Source of the DNA: an uncultured Bacteroidota bacterium
GTDB lineage: Bacteria; Bacteroidota; Bacteroidia; Chitinophagales; LD1
Length of the DNA stretch: 34,576 bases
Direction: 5' to 3'
Assembly: GCA_903861145.1 (NCBI GenBank)
Contig: CAIOTH010000153.1
Coordinates: 1 to 34,576, forward strand
Under the pieces are notes generated by a model. The model made no database searches. It saw only the letters and a program-made list of their open reading frames with translations, and was not told the DNA's origin. The translations under genes were made by a program, and so were the position numbers. Numbering within the stretch: the stretch's first letter is position 1; every line of letters begins with the position of its first letter. Positions 25,243-32,419 of this stretch are shown in pieces.

Positions 25243-25434
25243 TCAATCGGTGTGACAAAGCACCTTGCCGCCATAAATTAAACCAACAGCCAACAACAAA
25301 AACACGCCACCATCAAAGGGTATGTTAAGCGCCAGGGGGAAATAAGTTGCGTGGCTGGTAACTGCCTGAGCATAAAGCCCTGCGGCAAGTAACGAAAAGG
25401 CCAGTATGAAACATAGGGTACGTATTTTAATCAT
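25243..25434 (-). CDS. Short membrane protein with PID-CTERM-like PFDGG tail
   Basis: The 63-residue product has a signal peptide (MIKIRTLCFILAFSLLAAGL, cut near AQA), a 16-residue linker, then NIPFDGG followed by a hydrophobic helix (VFLLLAVGLIYGGKV) and a short end. The Pro-x-Asp-Gly-Gly plus helix resembles the PID-CTERM sorting signal of short Bacteroidota proteins. Such proteins are sorted to the surface by an exosortase-like system; no sortase is in the window. A weak -7 element (TATATTTA, minus strand 25463-25456) lies 22 bp before the ATG. Family call is tentative. Confidence 0.6.
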   Translation of the reverse strand: MIKIRTLCFILAFSLLAAGLYAQAVTSHATYFPLALNIPFDGGVFLLLAVGLIYGGKVLCHTD

Positions 25435-25556
25435 AAGCCGCTCATTTTCTTAGGCTAAATATACGACGGGCCTACGCCACAGTTATGATTATTCGATGAA
25501 TGCCGCCCTAATTTAGACGAGATAGGGTGTTTTTAGATGTGAAGAGGAATTCAGTT

Positions 25557-25581
25557 ATTCGGCAACTTGCCAATTCGGCAA
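25557..25581. repeat. Two-copy intergenic phrase repeat ATTCGGCAA
   Basis: ATTCGGCAA at 25557-25565 and 25573-25581, period 16, in the 232-bp spacer between the PFDGG protein and the lipase gene; no gene is seen in this spacer. Confidence 0.55.
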
Positions 25582-25666
25582 TTTGATAATGGAAAAGCCC
25601 TGACAGTTTAATGCTTCCTTTGTTGTACATTACTACATTACCTAATTGACTAACTATTGTAATAAA

Positions 25667-27001
25667 CTACTTCTTGCCTTTCCTGCTGGCTAAGGCATCG
25701 CCCTCGTAACTACCTGTTTTTTTGTAGTGGTGGTAAGCCTGTTGGTTGGCCATGCTAATGCCCAATTTAATTATCAGGCCTTTTCCGGCAGGTACGTGCT
25801 CAGGATGTGTTTTACCTTTGCGTATGTTATCGAAAAATATTTTTGAGTAGATAATAGCAAACGGTGCACAAGGGTTATGCGATAGATGCTTTCCAAAAAT
25901 ACGTTTATGCACCACCGTTGTAGCCGCACTCATACATTCGTACGCATGTTCGGTGTTTTTATAGGTTACCTCGTTATCGCCATAGCAGGCACATAGCTGC
26001 ATGGGGGCTTTAGGTACCCAGTTGCAGAGGTTGTTTTCTTTTAGCTTAAGTGTAAACAACATATTGGTGTCCTTCTTAAAAATCTCAACCAGGCTATCGC
26101 GCACCATATCGCTGGGGACCTTGGGTAATATGGAATCTATATAGGCGTAATCCATGGTACGCGGTTGGGCGAAGAGCTTCTTAATTTCAGTATTGTAGGG
26201 CGGTTTGAATATGTCGTAAATATCGCCGGGCCATAAATGATAGGCGTATTGATACGAAAGAATAAGGTAGGGTAAATAATGTGGATGGTCGTAATGCACA
26301 AACATTGTTTTGCTTTGCTCACCGGTCATATCATAAGCGCCGGACATTGGTGAAGATGCGGTTAAATGAATATCGGGAAAAGCGCCGCTCTCCAGCATTT
26401 TGTGCGTAGCCATGCTTGCGTGGCCGCCCTGCGAGTAACCGGTTAAAAATAACTCGCCGGTGGTGCTGGTGCCTATTTTGCTGTATACTTCGCGACAGGC
26501 TTTTAGCATATAAATACCAGCCATGGCTTCGGTTTTGCTATCCTGGTAAACGTGTTCTTTTTCTCCGCCCCCTAACCCGTAGTAATAAGGGAACATGCTT
26601 ATGTAGCCATCAACTGAATACATCATGCAAATAACCTGTTCTAAATCCTGAATGCCGGGTTTCATGGCAATAGATATGCGGGTGCCGTGGTCGTAAATTA
26701 ATTCGGCGTTGGGTTTATTGCTGTGTGGCACATACATTACGCCTTTGGCGGTTATAAAAGTGCTATCGAGCCACATGCCTTTGTAGGTAACTTCGTACAC
26801 ATCAACGGCATAACGCACCGGTACTAAAATTTGAGGTATTTTCTTTTGCTTCCAAAACCTATCGAGCGAATCTTTGGTGTAGCTATATTTTAAAGTGTAG
26901 CTAACCATGTAATGGTCGGGGGCAGTATTAGCCGCAAATACGGAACCGGCACAAAACAAAAACAAACCAAGGCTACAAAAGCGGAGCAATTTATTGATCA
27001 T
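25667..27001 (-). CDS. Secreted alpha/beta hydrolase, lipase-like
   Basis: The 444-residue product has a signal peptide (MINKLLRFCSLGLFLFCAGS, cut near VFA-A). The nucleophile elbow is LFLTGYSQGGHAS (Ser190), the likely acid is in CYGDNEVTY (Asp342) and the likely His in KHLSHNPCAP (His372 or His375). The oxyanion strand is near ELIYDHGTRIS. The layout fits the secretory-lipase-type alpha/beta hydrolases, exported esterases of unknown substrate. It follows the PI-PLC-like gene by 106 bp in the same direction, so the two may work together on lipids. The basic C-terminus (SRKGKK) is unusual and has no known role. Confidence 0.82.
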   Translation of the reverse strand: MINKLLRFCSLGLFLFCAGSVFAANTAPDHYMVSYTLKYSYTKDSLDRFWKQKKIPQILVPVRYAVDVYEVTYKGMWLDSTFITAKGVMYVPHSNKPNAELIYDHGTRISIAMKPGIQDLEQVICMMYSVDGYISMFPYYYGLGGGEKEHVYQDSKTEAMAGIYMLKACREVYSKIGTSTTGELFLTGYSQGGHASMATHKMLESGAFPDIHLTASSPMSGAYDMTGEQSKTMFVHYDHPHYLPYLILSYQYAYHLWPGDIYDIFKPPYNTEIKKLFAQPRTMDYAYIDSILPKVPSDMVRDSLVEIFKKDTNMLFTLKLKENNLCNWVPKAPMQLCACYGDNEVTYKNTEHAYECMSAATTVVHKRIFGKHLSHNPCAPFAIIYSKIFFDNIRKGKTHPEHVPAGKGLIIKLGISMANQQAYHHYKKTGSYEGDALASRKGKK

Positions 27002-27107
27002 AAATTATTGAAAATTTTGGGCGAAGCTATTTAAAATTACGTTGGTACCAGTTAGAAAAAATACAAACCCAAAACGAATTTTCCGCAGACCTAATAGTCT
27101 CTCATTA

Positions 27108-28673
27108 TTACCGCTCGGCACTCTCAAGTTCCTTCTCTCCTACATAGCTACCGTTTCTGCGAGTACCAACAAATAGCACTGCGCCGTTGGCGGCTTGCAA
27201 ACCTTGTTTTGGCAATGCCCCTTCAAAGGTTTTAGTATAAATCGGGTTCCATTGGGGCGCTAATTTGCCATCGCTGTTGCGCATTTCAGAAGAGGAAAAT
27301 AATGACACCTTACTACCCTCAGCAACATGCTCAACGCGCATGCGTATGTAATCGCCCACCTGGCCCTCGGTGCGGTTATTGCTTACAAACCTGCCGGTTG
27401 ATTTAATGCCATTGCTCACCACCCTAACTGTAATAGCCGCATTTTGAATGAGGTTAACTTTACGGCAAATTGAAATTGAATTTCGCCCATCGGTACTATT
27501 AGCTGTGAGACAACCTTTTCCTTCAGTATGAAAAGGGTTTGGGAATTTTTGGTTGGGTGAAAATCGGGTAGTTGAGGGAAGCGTTTCCCAATCGCTGATG
27601 CTATCATTTGTTACAAGGCTCCATACTGCTTCCGAATCGGGTGATATAAGTATGCGATGACCGGGTTCTTTAAAAACTGTTGGATCATTAAACGTGGCTG
27701 TATCGAGCGGGCGAAAAGGGCGGTCATATCCGTGGTCATTCAACTGTATCCAGGGATAATCTGTTTGCAATAAATGAAAGCCGGCATGTATGCGCTGGCG
27801 TTGCTCTTTTAAACTGAACGAACTTCCACCGCGCACTATTCCACCCTGCGTTATATATTTTGAAACCTCGCACAGGTGTGCGCTATCGTAACATTTTTCG
27901 ACCTGCTGGAATATAGAAGCGGGATAGGCTTTTGCCAATAAATCCTGAGGCACATATTCTTTCCAACCGTGTTTGCGCTTTGTAAACACACTAAAATCTG
28001 ATGACATGGGAAAGGCGCTTGGATTTTTTGAGTTGGCGTAAGTTGCCCAGCCCAAGCCACCATGCCCAAAGGGGCCAAAGTGCAAGTTGCCTAAAACCAG
28101 GAAAATAAATTTGCCCCGTAGCTCATCAATGGTGGGCCATATCTCTACACTGCTTTGTGCGCAATCGCAAAGGGTGGTTTTGCCGGGGCAGCGTTTAAGA
28201 AGGTCTGCGGGGCGAAACAAGCTTTCGCCCAAGTATGCCTCAAGTACCGAATCCAATTGTGCGGGGGTATGTTCCTCATCAAAATTTTTACCAAACAACT
28301 CTTTCAATTCAAGCACTACCGTCACAACCTCGTGCTGCGGAAGGCTGTATTGAAATTGTTGCATCTGCTTTAAAAAATCGGGTAGCTGCTCATAAAAAAC
28401 ATTAGCCGACTTAGCGGTATGATATACTGCCCATGCACCCCGCTTGTGTTTCACTTTATGGATATCAACCTCCAGCGCCCGCACGTGGTCGAAATGTAAT
28501 TGGTCCAAAAGGCGTTCTTGTGTACCGGTTGCGTAAAGTTCGTGCTTTGCGCGTTTTACCCAATACGAGTTATGCGTAGCTACCTGGTACACCTGATTGT
28601 AGCGTGGCAACTTTGTTGTTTGCCCATTTAAGTTCAGACTCACAAGCAAAAAACAGACGGTGAGAAAACGCAT
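27108..28673 (-). CDS. Secreted PI-PLC-like phosphodiesterase (Ca2+-dependent phosphoinositide PLC-like)
   Basis: The product is 521 residues from MRFLTVCFLLVSLNLNGQ, a good signal peptide. The frame is open 25 codons further upstream, but that stretch runs through a CTTAGTG repeat and is not protein-like. The first domain has the TIM-barrel PLC motifs: VATHNSYWV (His35 region), ALEVDIHK (about 66-73), AVYHTAK (about 82-88) and VVLELKEL, i.e. the two catalytic His and the acidic metal ligands. The matching family is the bacterial Ca2+-dependent PI-PLC-like group. The C-terminal ~170 residues (SISICRKVNLIQNAAITVRV … LFVGTRRNGSYVGEKE) look like a beta-rich appendage. It follows the PhoD-like gene by 79 bp. 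Product and substrate (phosphatidylinositol or another phosphodiester) are inferred. Confidence 0.83.
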   Translation of the reverse strand: MRFLTVCFLLVSLNLNGQTTKLPRYNQVYQVATHNSYWVKRAKHELYATGTQERLLDQLHFDHVRALEVDIHKVKHKRGAWAVYHTAKSANVFYEQLPDFLKQMQQFQYSLPQHEVVTVVLELKELFGKNFDEEHTPAQLDSVLEAYLGESLFRPADLLKRCPGKTTLCDCAQSSVEIWPTIDELRGKFIFLVLGNLHFGPFGHGGLGWATYANSKNPSAFPMSSDFSVFTKRKHGWKEYVPQDLLAKAYPASIFQQVEKCYDSAHLCEVSKYITQGGIVRGGSSFSLKEQRQRIHAGFHLLQTDYPWIQLNDHGYDRPFRPLDTATFNDPTVFKEPGHRILISPDSEAVWSLVTNDSISDWETLPSTTRFSPNQKFPNPFHTEGKGCLTANSTDGRNSISICRKVNLIQNAAITVRVVSNGIKSTGRFVSNNRTEGQVGDYIRMRVEHVAEGSKVSLFSSSEMRNSDGKLAPQWNPIYTKTFEGALPKQGLQAANGAVLFVGTRRNGSYVGEKELESAER

Positions 28674-28694
28674 TTTATAACGGAAGTTTAAATT

Positions 28695-28728
28695 CTTAGT
28701 GCTCCTTAGTGAACTTAGTGCCTTAGTG
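28695..28728. repeat. Four-copy intergenic phrase repeat CTTAGTG
   Basis: CTTAGTG at 28695, 28705, 28714 and 28722 (starts), periods 10, 9 and 8. It fills the short spacer between the PhoD-like and PI-PLC-like genes and argues against the longer PI-PLC start. Confidence 0.7.
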
Positions 28729-28752
28729 GTAAATTTCTCCAGGCGCAAGCCT

Positions 28753-30111
28753 CTACTTCTTCTTTGAGGTGGAAACTTCTCTCCTCTCCAACTCGCTACT
28801 CTTAATCTCGCGGGTCCAAATCACCTTACCTCCTATCCCGCGAAGTTCGAGTTTGCAAACGCGGTTACCTACAGGGCCTGTTAGGTAAATCCTTCCAAAA
28901 TTTCTTTTGTAAAGTTTTGTGCCCTCAACATTATAGTTGTTGTGGTAACCCTTCATGGTTCTGTAATTAATAACCGGGCTGGTTAATGGCGATGAAGTGA
29001 AATCGTAAATAGGGTAGCCCTTCCAATCCTGCTTGCTCAACTCGGCATAATGCCTATCACCGCTAAGTAGTACCACTCCCTTTATATTGTTGTTCGCAAT
29101 AAAATCAAACAGCTTATTTCTCTCCTTCGGGTATTTAGCATACGATTCGCCCCAATATGAATCATCTAACACCTGCGAGCCTATTACTATAAATTTAAAG
29201 GTGGCTTTGCTATTTTTTAATTGCTCTTGTAACCAGGCCAGTTGTTCCTTACCTAAAAAATCGCCGCTGGTATCGCCTTCGGGGTCGCGGTACCAGCGGT
29301 CATCGGTCATAAAAAATTCGGTGTCGTAATATTTAAATGTAAAATAGTTGCCTGCAAAAGTTTGCTTCTCGGGATATGGGTTCGGCCAAAAGCCTTTAAA
29401 CACCACCAGCGACGAATCTTTCATGGGAAACTTCTTATCCGAATCGTTCCAGCCGTAATCATGATCATCCCAAATAGCATAATTGGGTTGCGCTGCTAAA
29501 AACTCCCGTAACTCCGGAAAGCCAAGGCGCACATTCAGGTTGCGTGTAAACATGCGGTCGTAACTGGTCCACTGCTTGCCCAGGTAGTAAATGTTATCGC
29601 CCAGCCAAACCATAAAATCGCTTTTCTGCCTTTTCATAACGCCAAAAATACTTGAAGCCGCACCCGGCATCATAAACCGGGAAAAATCAGTATTCATCAA
29701 CGCGCACGAGCCAAATAAAAAATCAAAATCGGCTACCGCTGTATCGACCGGTGTACGAAAAATACATTTAGGGTGCAATGCCAAAGGGGCGTTAAAAATA
29801 GTTTTGTAAATGTGGTCGGACTTAAGACCTTTAAAATCCATAACCAGAGCCACAATACCTTTGCGGCTGTTTATTTTATGAAAGCCCTGCGGATAGTAAA
29901 CCGTTTTCTCTACAGTATCTATCAGCGTCATCATATTTTGCCCGCTGCCTTTGTAAGCAATCCAGATATTGGCGGTAGTAGCCGTAACCGAACCCAAAAC
30001 CGGGCCGTTAATTAACCTTGGCTTCTCGGGGTTTTGCCCGAATATAGTTGGTTGAGCTACTAATGCGGTAGTGAAAAATGCCAGCAGGCCTGCTACAAAA
30101 AAATGCTTCAT
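28753..30111 (-). CDS. Secreted PhoD-like alkaline phosphatase/phosphodiesterase
   Basis: The product is 452 residues from MKHFFVAGLLAFFTTALVAQ, a signal peptide; a further upstream Met (30180) would put 23 non-signal residues ahead of it. The N-terminal ~100 residues are a beta-sandwich (GPVLGSVTATTANIWIAYKG). The metallophosphatase core has FGSCALMN (about 133-140), WLGDNIYY (169-176), WDDHDYGWND (214-223) and LSGDRHYAELS (349-359), the Asp, Asn and His ligands of PhoD-type enzymes that hydrolyse phosphomono- and diesters with Ca2+/Fe3+. It is the first of three secreted hydrolases in a row, and the pairing with a PLC-like enzyme suggests stepwise phosphodiester release. No clear -7 element was found before the ATG. 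Confidence 0.9.
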   Translation of the reverse strand: MKHFFVAGLLAFFTTALVAQPTIFGQNPEKPRLINGPVLGSVTATTANIWIAYKGSGQNMMTLIDTVEKTVYYPQGFHKINSRKGIVALVMDFKGLKSDHIYKTIFNAPLALHPKCIFRTPVDTAVADFDFLFGSCALMNTDFSRFMMPGAASSIFGVMKRQKSDFMVWLGDNIYYLGKQWTSYDRMFTRNLNVRLGFPELREFLAAQPNYAIWDDHDYGWNDSDKKFPMKDSSLVVFKGFWPNPYPEKQTFAGNYFTFKYYDTEFFMTDDRWYRDPEGDTSGDFLGKEQLAWLQEQLKNSKATFKFIVIGSQVLDDSYWGESYAKYPKERNKLFDFIANNNIKGVVLLSGDRHYAELSKQDWKGYPIYDFTSSPLTSPVINYRTMKGYHNNYNVEGTKLYKRNFGRIYLTGPVGNRVCKLELRGIGGKVIWTREIKSSELERREVSTSKKK

Positions 30112-30256
30112 GCTAAATTGGTGTATAATAGGAAGGTTGAAAACGAGTGGCGAATTTATGAAATACCACAACCCCAGCAATTTTAAGCGGCATTTTAAAA
30201 TAATTTATGAAAGAGCCCGCCATTGCTTATGTGTGAATTATACAATTATTACAAGT

Positions 30257-30295
30257 AATTGTGTAATGATTTAGGTACCAACACCCACCATCTTT
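30257..30295 (+). promoter_or_regulatory. Two-box upstream motif (copy 2), possible alternative-sigma promoter
   Basis: AATTGTGTAATG (30257-30268), 19 nt, CCATCTTT (30288-30295). Same boxes and exact spacing as at 19863-19901. It lies 97 bp before the His-rich lipoprotein gene. A third, partial match (GTAATGATTTAG) is at 32233-32244, without the second box. Confidence 0.5.
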
Positions 30296-30306
30296 ACATA
30301 TATAAA

Positions 30307-30358
30307 AGGAAGGGAGCAAAATCTTTGGCTTTGGGTTGAGCCAAAGATTTCCCTTCCT
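30307..30358 (+). promoter_or_regulatory. Long leader hairpin before the His-rich lipoprotein, attenuator-like
   Basis: AGGAAGGG (30307-30314) pairs with CCCTTCCT (30351-30358) and AAATCTTTGGCT (30319-30330) with AGCCAAAGATTT (30339-30350), a 20-bp stem with a 4-nt bulge and an 8-nt loop, then ATATTTTTC. It resembles a terminator placed inside a leader, as in attenuation. Confidence 0.6.
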
Positions 30359-30391
30359 ATATTTTTCTTCTACCCAATTAAAACACAAATC

Positions 30392-30580
30392 ATGAAAAAG
30401 TTACTATTGGCAGCGGTGGCAGCGGTATTATTACTGTCGGCCTGCGAAACAGAAATAAGGGACGGACACGAATATCACCACCATCGTGGTTACGAACACG
30501 AACACTATCCTGACCATCACGAAGTTTACAACCACGGTTACCATCACGATGCGCATGGTGGGGAAATCATATTACGATAG
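30392..30580 (+). CDS. His-rich small lipoprotein, probable metal binder
   Basis: The 62-residue product has a signal peptide and lipobox (LLLSACETE). The ~45-residue mature part contains 12 histidines, as in HEYHHHRGYEHEHYPDHHEV, with few other hydrophobic residues. Such a composition is typical of zinc, nickel or copper binding. It ends at a bidirectional terminator (30618-30659) that it shares with the Cys-rich 57-residue gene. Upstream it has a two-box motif (30257) and a long leader hairpin. Metal binding is inferred from composition only. Confidence 0.75.
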   Translation: MKKLLLAAVAAVLLLSACETEIRDGHEYHHHRGYEHEHYPDHHEVYNHGYHHDAHGGEIILR

Positions 30581-30617
30581 AGGCGCGACGCTTCGCGTTT
30601 TTGCCTCTGGCACCCAT

Positions 30618-30659
30618 AAAAAAAGCCCTGCCGTTTTACACGACAGGGCCATTTTTTTG
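30618..30659. terminator. Bidirectional Rho-independent terminator
   Basis: GCCCTGCCG (30625-30633) pairs with CGACAGGGC (30641-30649) with one mismatch, flanked by A-run on the left and T-run on the right. It serves both the His-rich lipoprotein (+) and the Cys-rich peptide (-). Confidence 0.88.
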
Positions 30660-30692
30660 TAAAGACGCTAAGTATCGCGTCCCTACATTTAC

Positions 30693-30866
30693 CTATTTGG
30701 TACAAGCACAACCATGTGCGCAGCCGCCTTGAGGTTTGGCTGTTGCATGGGTACAAGTACATTTCGGGTTATTAGGATTGCATTCTGATTTTTTCGATCC
30801 ATGGGATGCAAAAACAGCTACTGACATACAGGCAACAGCTATTACACTAAACATTATCTTTTTCAT
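30693..30866 (-). CDS. Cys-rich 57-residue exported peptide
   Basis: The ATG at 30866 opens a 57-codon frame ending at TAG (30693-30695). It reads MKKIMFSVIAVACMSVAVFA, a signal peptide, then about 37 mature residues with six cysteines: SECNPNNPKCTCTHATAKPQ and GGCAHGCACTK, where CTC and CAC pairs resemble metallothionein-like spacing. It converges with the His-rich lipoprotein at the shared terminator. Upstream in the spacer are a palindrome (30944-30965) and three 14-bp iterons (30979-31013). It is probably a metal-binding or disulfide-rich secreted peptide; the function is unproven. Confidence 0.7.
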   Translation of the reverse strand: MKKIMFSVIAVACMSVAVFASHGSKKSECNPNNPKCTCTHATAKPQGGCAHGCACTK

Positions 30867-30943
30867 ATAATTTTTGATTTTGACTTTTTATAAAATATCC
30901 GGTTTAAAATGGTTTACCGCTTTTAGTTTAAGTGCATACAACA

Positions 30944-30965
30944 GATTAATACATCTGCATTAATC
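30944..30965. promoter_or_regulatory. Inverted repeat GATTAAT-N8-ATTAATC, possible operator
   Basis: GATTAAT (30944-30950) and ATTAATC (30959-30965) form a perfect 7-bp dyad, 78 bp upstream of the Cys-rich peptide gene. A binding site for a dimeric regulator is possible. Confidence 0.35.
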
Positions 30966-30978
30966 AACAGCGTAAATC

Positions 30979-31013
30979 AAACTGTAACCTCTAAACTGTA
31001 AAGCGTAAACTGT
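30979..31013. repeat. Three AAACTGT iterons, period 14
   Basis: AAACTGTAA at 30979 and 30993 and AAACTGT at 31007, each exactly 14 bp apart, in the spacer between the two Cys-rich genes. Confidence 0.6.
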
Positions 31014-31026
31014 CGACTGAAAAATG

Positions 31027-31350
31027 TCAACAAACCTCGGGCGGGTGGAAACAATCAGCCAGGTAATCGGAAATCAATTTGCCATGCACCACACTTTGCG
31101 AAAAGTTGATGCATTTAGGCGGAGTAGCTAATTTAATACCGGTGGGCGGAAGATAAATACCTAAACAATAACCGCAGCCCGAAAATGGAGTGCAGGTACC
31201 GTTAACAGGGCAACAGCCCGAGTTACTACTGCGGCTTTTGCAATGCCCGGCCTTACAACAGCTAGTGCTTTTTACAGGCAATTGTGCAAGCACCGGTGCC
31301 GTAAAAAGGAATAACAGGTAAACGCTAAACAACAAAGCCAAAGCTTTCAT
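31027..31350 (-). CDS. Cys-rich exported protein, DUF6660-like, probable metal handling
   Basis: The 107-residue product has a signal peptide (MKALALLFSVYLLFLFTAPV, cut near LAQ) and eleven cysteines, including STSCCKAGHCKS, GCCPVNGTCTPFSGCGYCLG and a C-terminal Cys. The tail ISDYLADCFHPPEVC resembles the 'isxYxxsxwxPP' ending of small proteins that precede heavy-metal efflux genes in Bacteroidota (DUF6660-like), but no efflux genes follow here. A full promoter (31355-31387) lies immediately before it with its -7 box ending 4 nt before the ATG. Metal handling is inferred from Cys content and neighbours. Confidence 0.72.
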   Translation of the reverse strand: MKALALLFSVYLLFLFTAPVLAQLPVKSTSCCKAGHCKSRSSNSGCCPVNGTCTPFSGCGYCLGIYLPPTGIKLATPPKCINFSQSVVHGKLISDYLADCFHPPEVC

Positions 31351-31354
31351 ACTA

Positions 31355-31387
31355 CAAAGATAAAGCTAAGTAACCCGTGCTTTCAAA
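31355..31387 (-). promoter_or_regulatory. Promoter of the Cys-rich 107-residue protein gene
   Basis: The minus strand has TTTG (31387-31384), a 21-nt spacer and TATCTTTG (31362-31355), an exact -7 match. Four bases (TAGT) separate it from the ATG, so the mRNA is probably leaderless or nearly so. Confidence 0.6.
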
Positions 31388-31528
31388 CAACCGCGTACTA
31401 AATAGCGGGTATTCATTCTTTTTAACTAAAATTCAATAGCATTTGTAATTAATACCTACTAAAAACACCATATAAATTGCCGTGCTTTGAAATCAGTTAA
31501 GATTTAGTAACCACTAAACACAAACACT

Positions 31529-31963
31529 ATGAGCAACTTTTTTGCTATGCTATACGAATGGTTCGGATTGGTGCCCATTTACTCGAAAGATTTAAGCGAG
31601 TTTTTGCGAGGGCTTGATTTAGCTTGCACCGGTTATTGGGCGTTGCCCTGGTATTTTTATACCGGCTTTATGATGATAACCCTAACCATTTTAATATTCG
31701 CCCTGCAGTATGATTTAATTAGCGCTATAAGATTTAAAAAACGACAGCACTGGGCGTTGGCCGCACTAACAGCCATAGTGGTAAACTTTGCTATTGCGTT
31801 TACTTTACCGTTTGTTGCCCAGCAAACGGGGGTGCATTGCCCATTGCTCAAGTTTTCGGCTTTAGATTGTGTAGGTTTTGGTTTATCAAATGCCGTATGG
31901 GCATTCATTTTCTTCAGCCTGTTAAGTGGCATACAGGAAATGGTGGGACGGGTTAAAAAGTAA
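31529..31963 (+). CDS. Small membrane protein, three TM helices, unknown
   Basis: The 144-residue product has a partly amphipathic N-terminus (MSNFFAMLYEWFGLVPIYSK) and three membrane helices at about residues 44-62 (YTGFMMITLTILIFALQ), 76-97 (ALAALTAIVVNFAIAFTLPF) and 117-136 (GFGLSNAVWAFIFFSLLSGI). Two cysteines lie in the loop before the third helix (GVHCPLLKFSALDCVG). No family was recognised with confidence; it resembles conserved hypothetical proteins of Bacteroidota. It stands alone, with a hairpin 95 bp downstream. Confidence 0.7.
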   Translation: MSNFFAMLYEWFGLVPIYSKDLSEFLRGLDLACTGYWALPWYFYTGFMMITLTILIFALQYDLISAIRFKKRQHWALAALTAIVVNFAIAFTLPFVAQQTGVHCPLLKFSALDCVGFGLSNAVWAFIFFSLLSGIQEMVGRVKK

Positions 31964-32057
31964 TTGCCTTTTTAGACGCAAAAATTGTGCGAAGAAATAT
32001 ACTTGATTAAGTTTTTCTACAAGATTGCCTTTTGCCTCATCCCTTTGTCTGTCGACA

Positions 32058-32097
32058 TTTCCCTTCTCCATTTTCAGAGCAAAATAGAGAAGGGAAA
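32058..32097. repeat. Inverted repeat with TTTCCCTTCTC arms
   Basis: TTTCCCTTCTC (32058-32068) pairs with GAGAAGGGAAA (32087-32097); after one mismatch ATTTT and AAAAT add 5 bp around the loop CAGAGC. No T-run follows. It is similar in style to the hairpins at 20008 and 30307. Confidence 0.7.
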
Positions 32098-32419
32098 ACC
32101 TAAAATTTAATTATGCGCCTTTAGGCACTCTTCAGCGCTTGCCTCATTTAGGACGGACAGCCTGATGACAGCGGCCTATTTTTACGCTGATTTATGCCCA
32201 CCCTGCCTATATCTTTTGGTGCCGGATACACGGTAATGATTTAGCTTTGTTTACAATATATCAAGAGTTTGTTCTTTGACATTTTGCGAATTAACAGGCT
32301 AAAGCTACTTTCTGTTATTTAAATTAATTACAATGCGTATTGATGCCCTTTAACTGGCTATAAATTAACGGTTTATAAAATTTCCTTTCCAAAAAGGTTT
32401 CAAAAAGTTTATGAAATTT

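Noticed and set aside
28674-28748. Longer N-terminus for the PI-PLC-like protein
   Set aside because: It reads through the CTTAGTG phrase repeat; the inner Met begins a good signal peptide.
30112-30180. Longer N-terminus for the PhoD-like protein
   Set aside because: The inner Met at 30111 starts a standard signal peptide; the extra 23 residues have no role.
32140-32280. Possible structured RNA (SRP, tmRNA, RNase P or tRNA) after the small membrane protein gene
   Set aside because: None of the conserved cores of those RNAs could be found on either strand.
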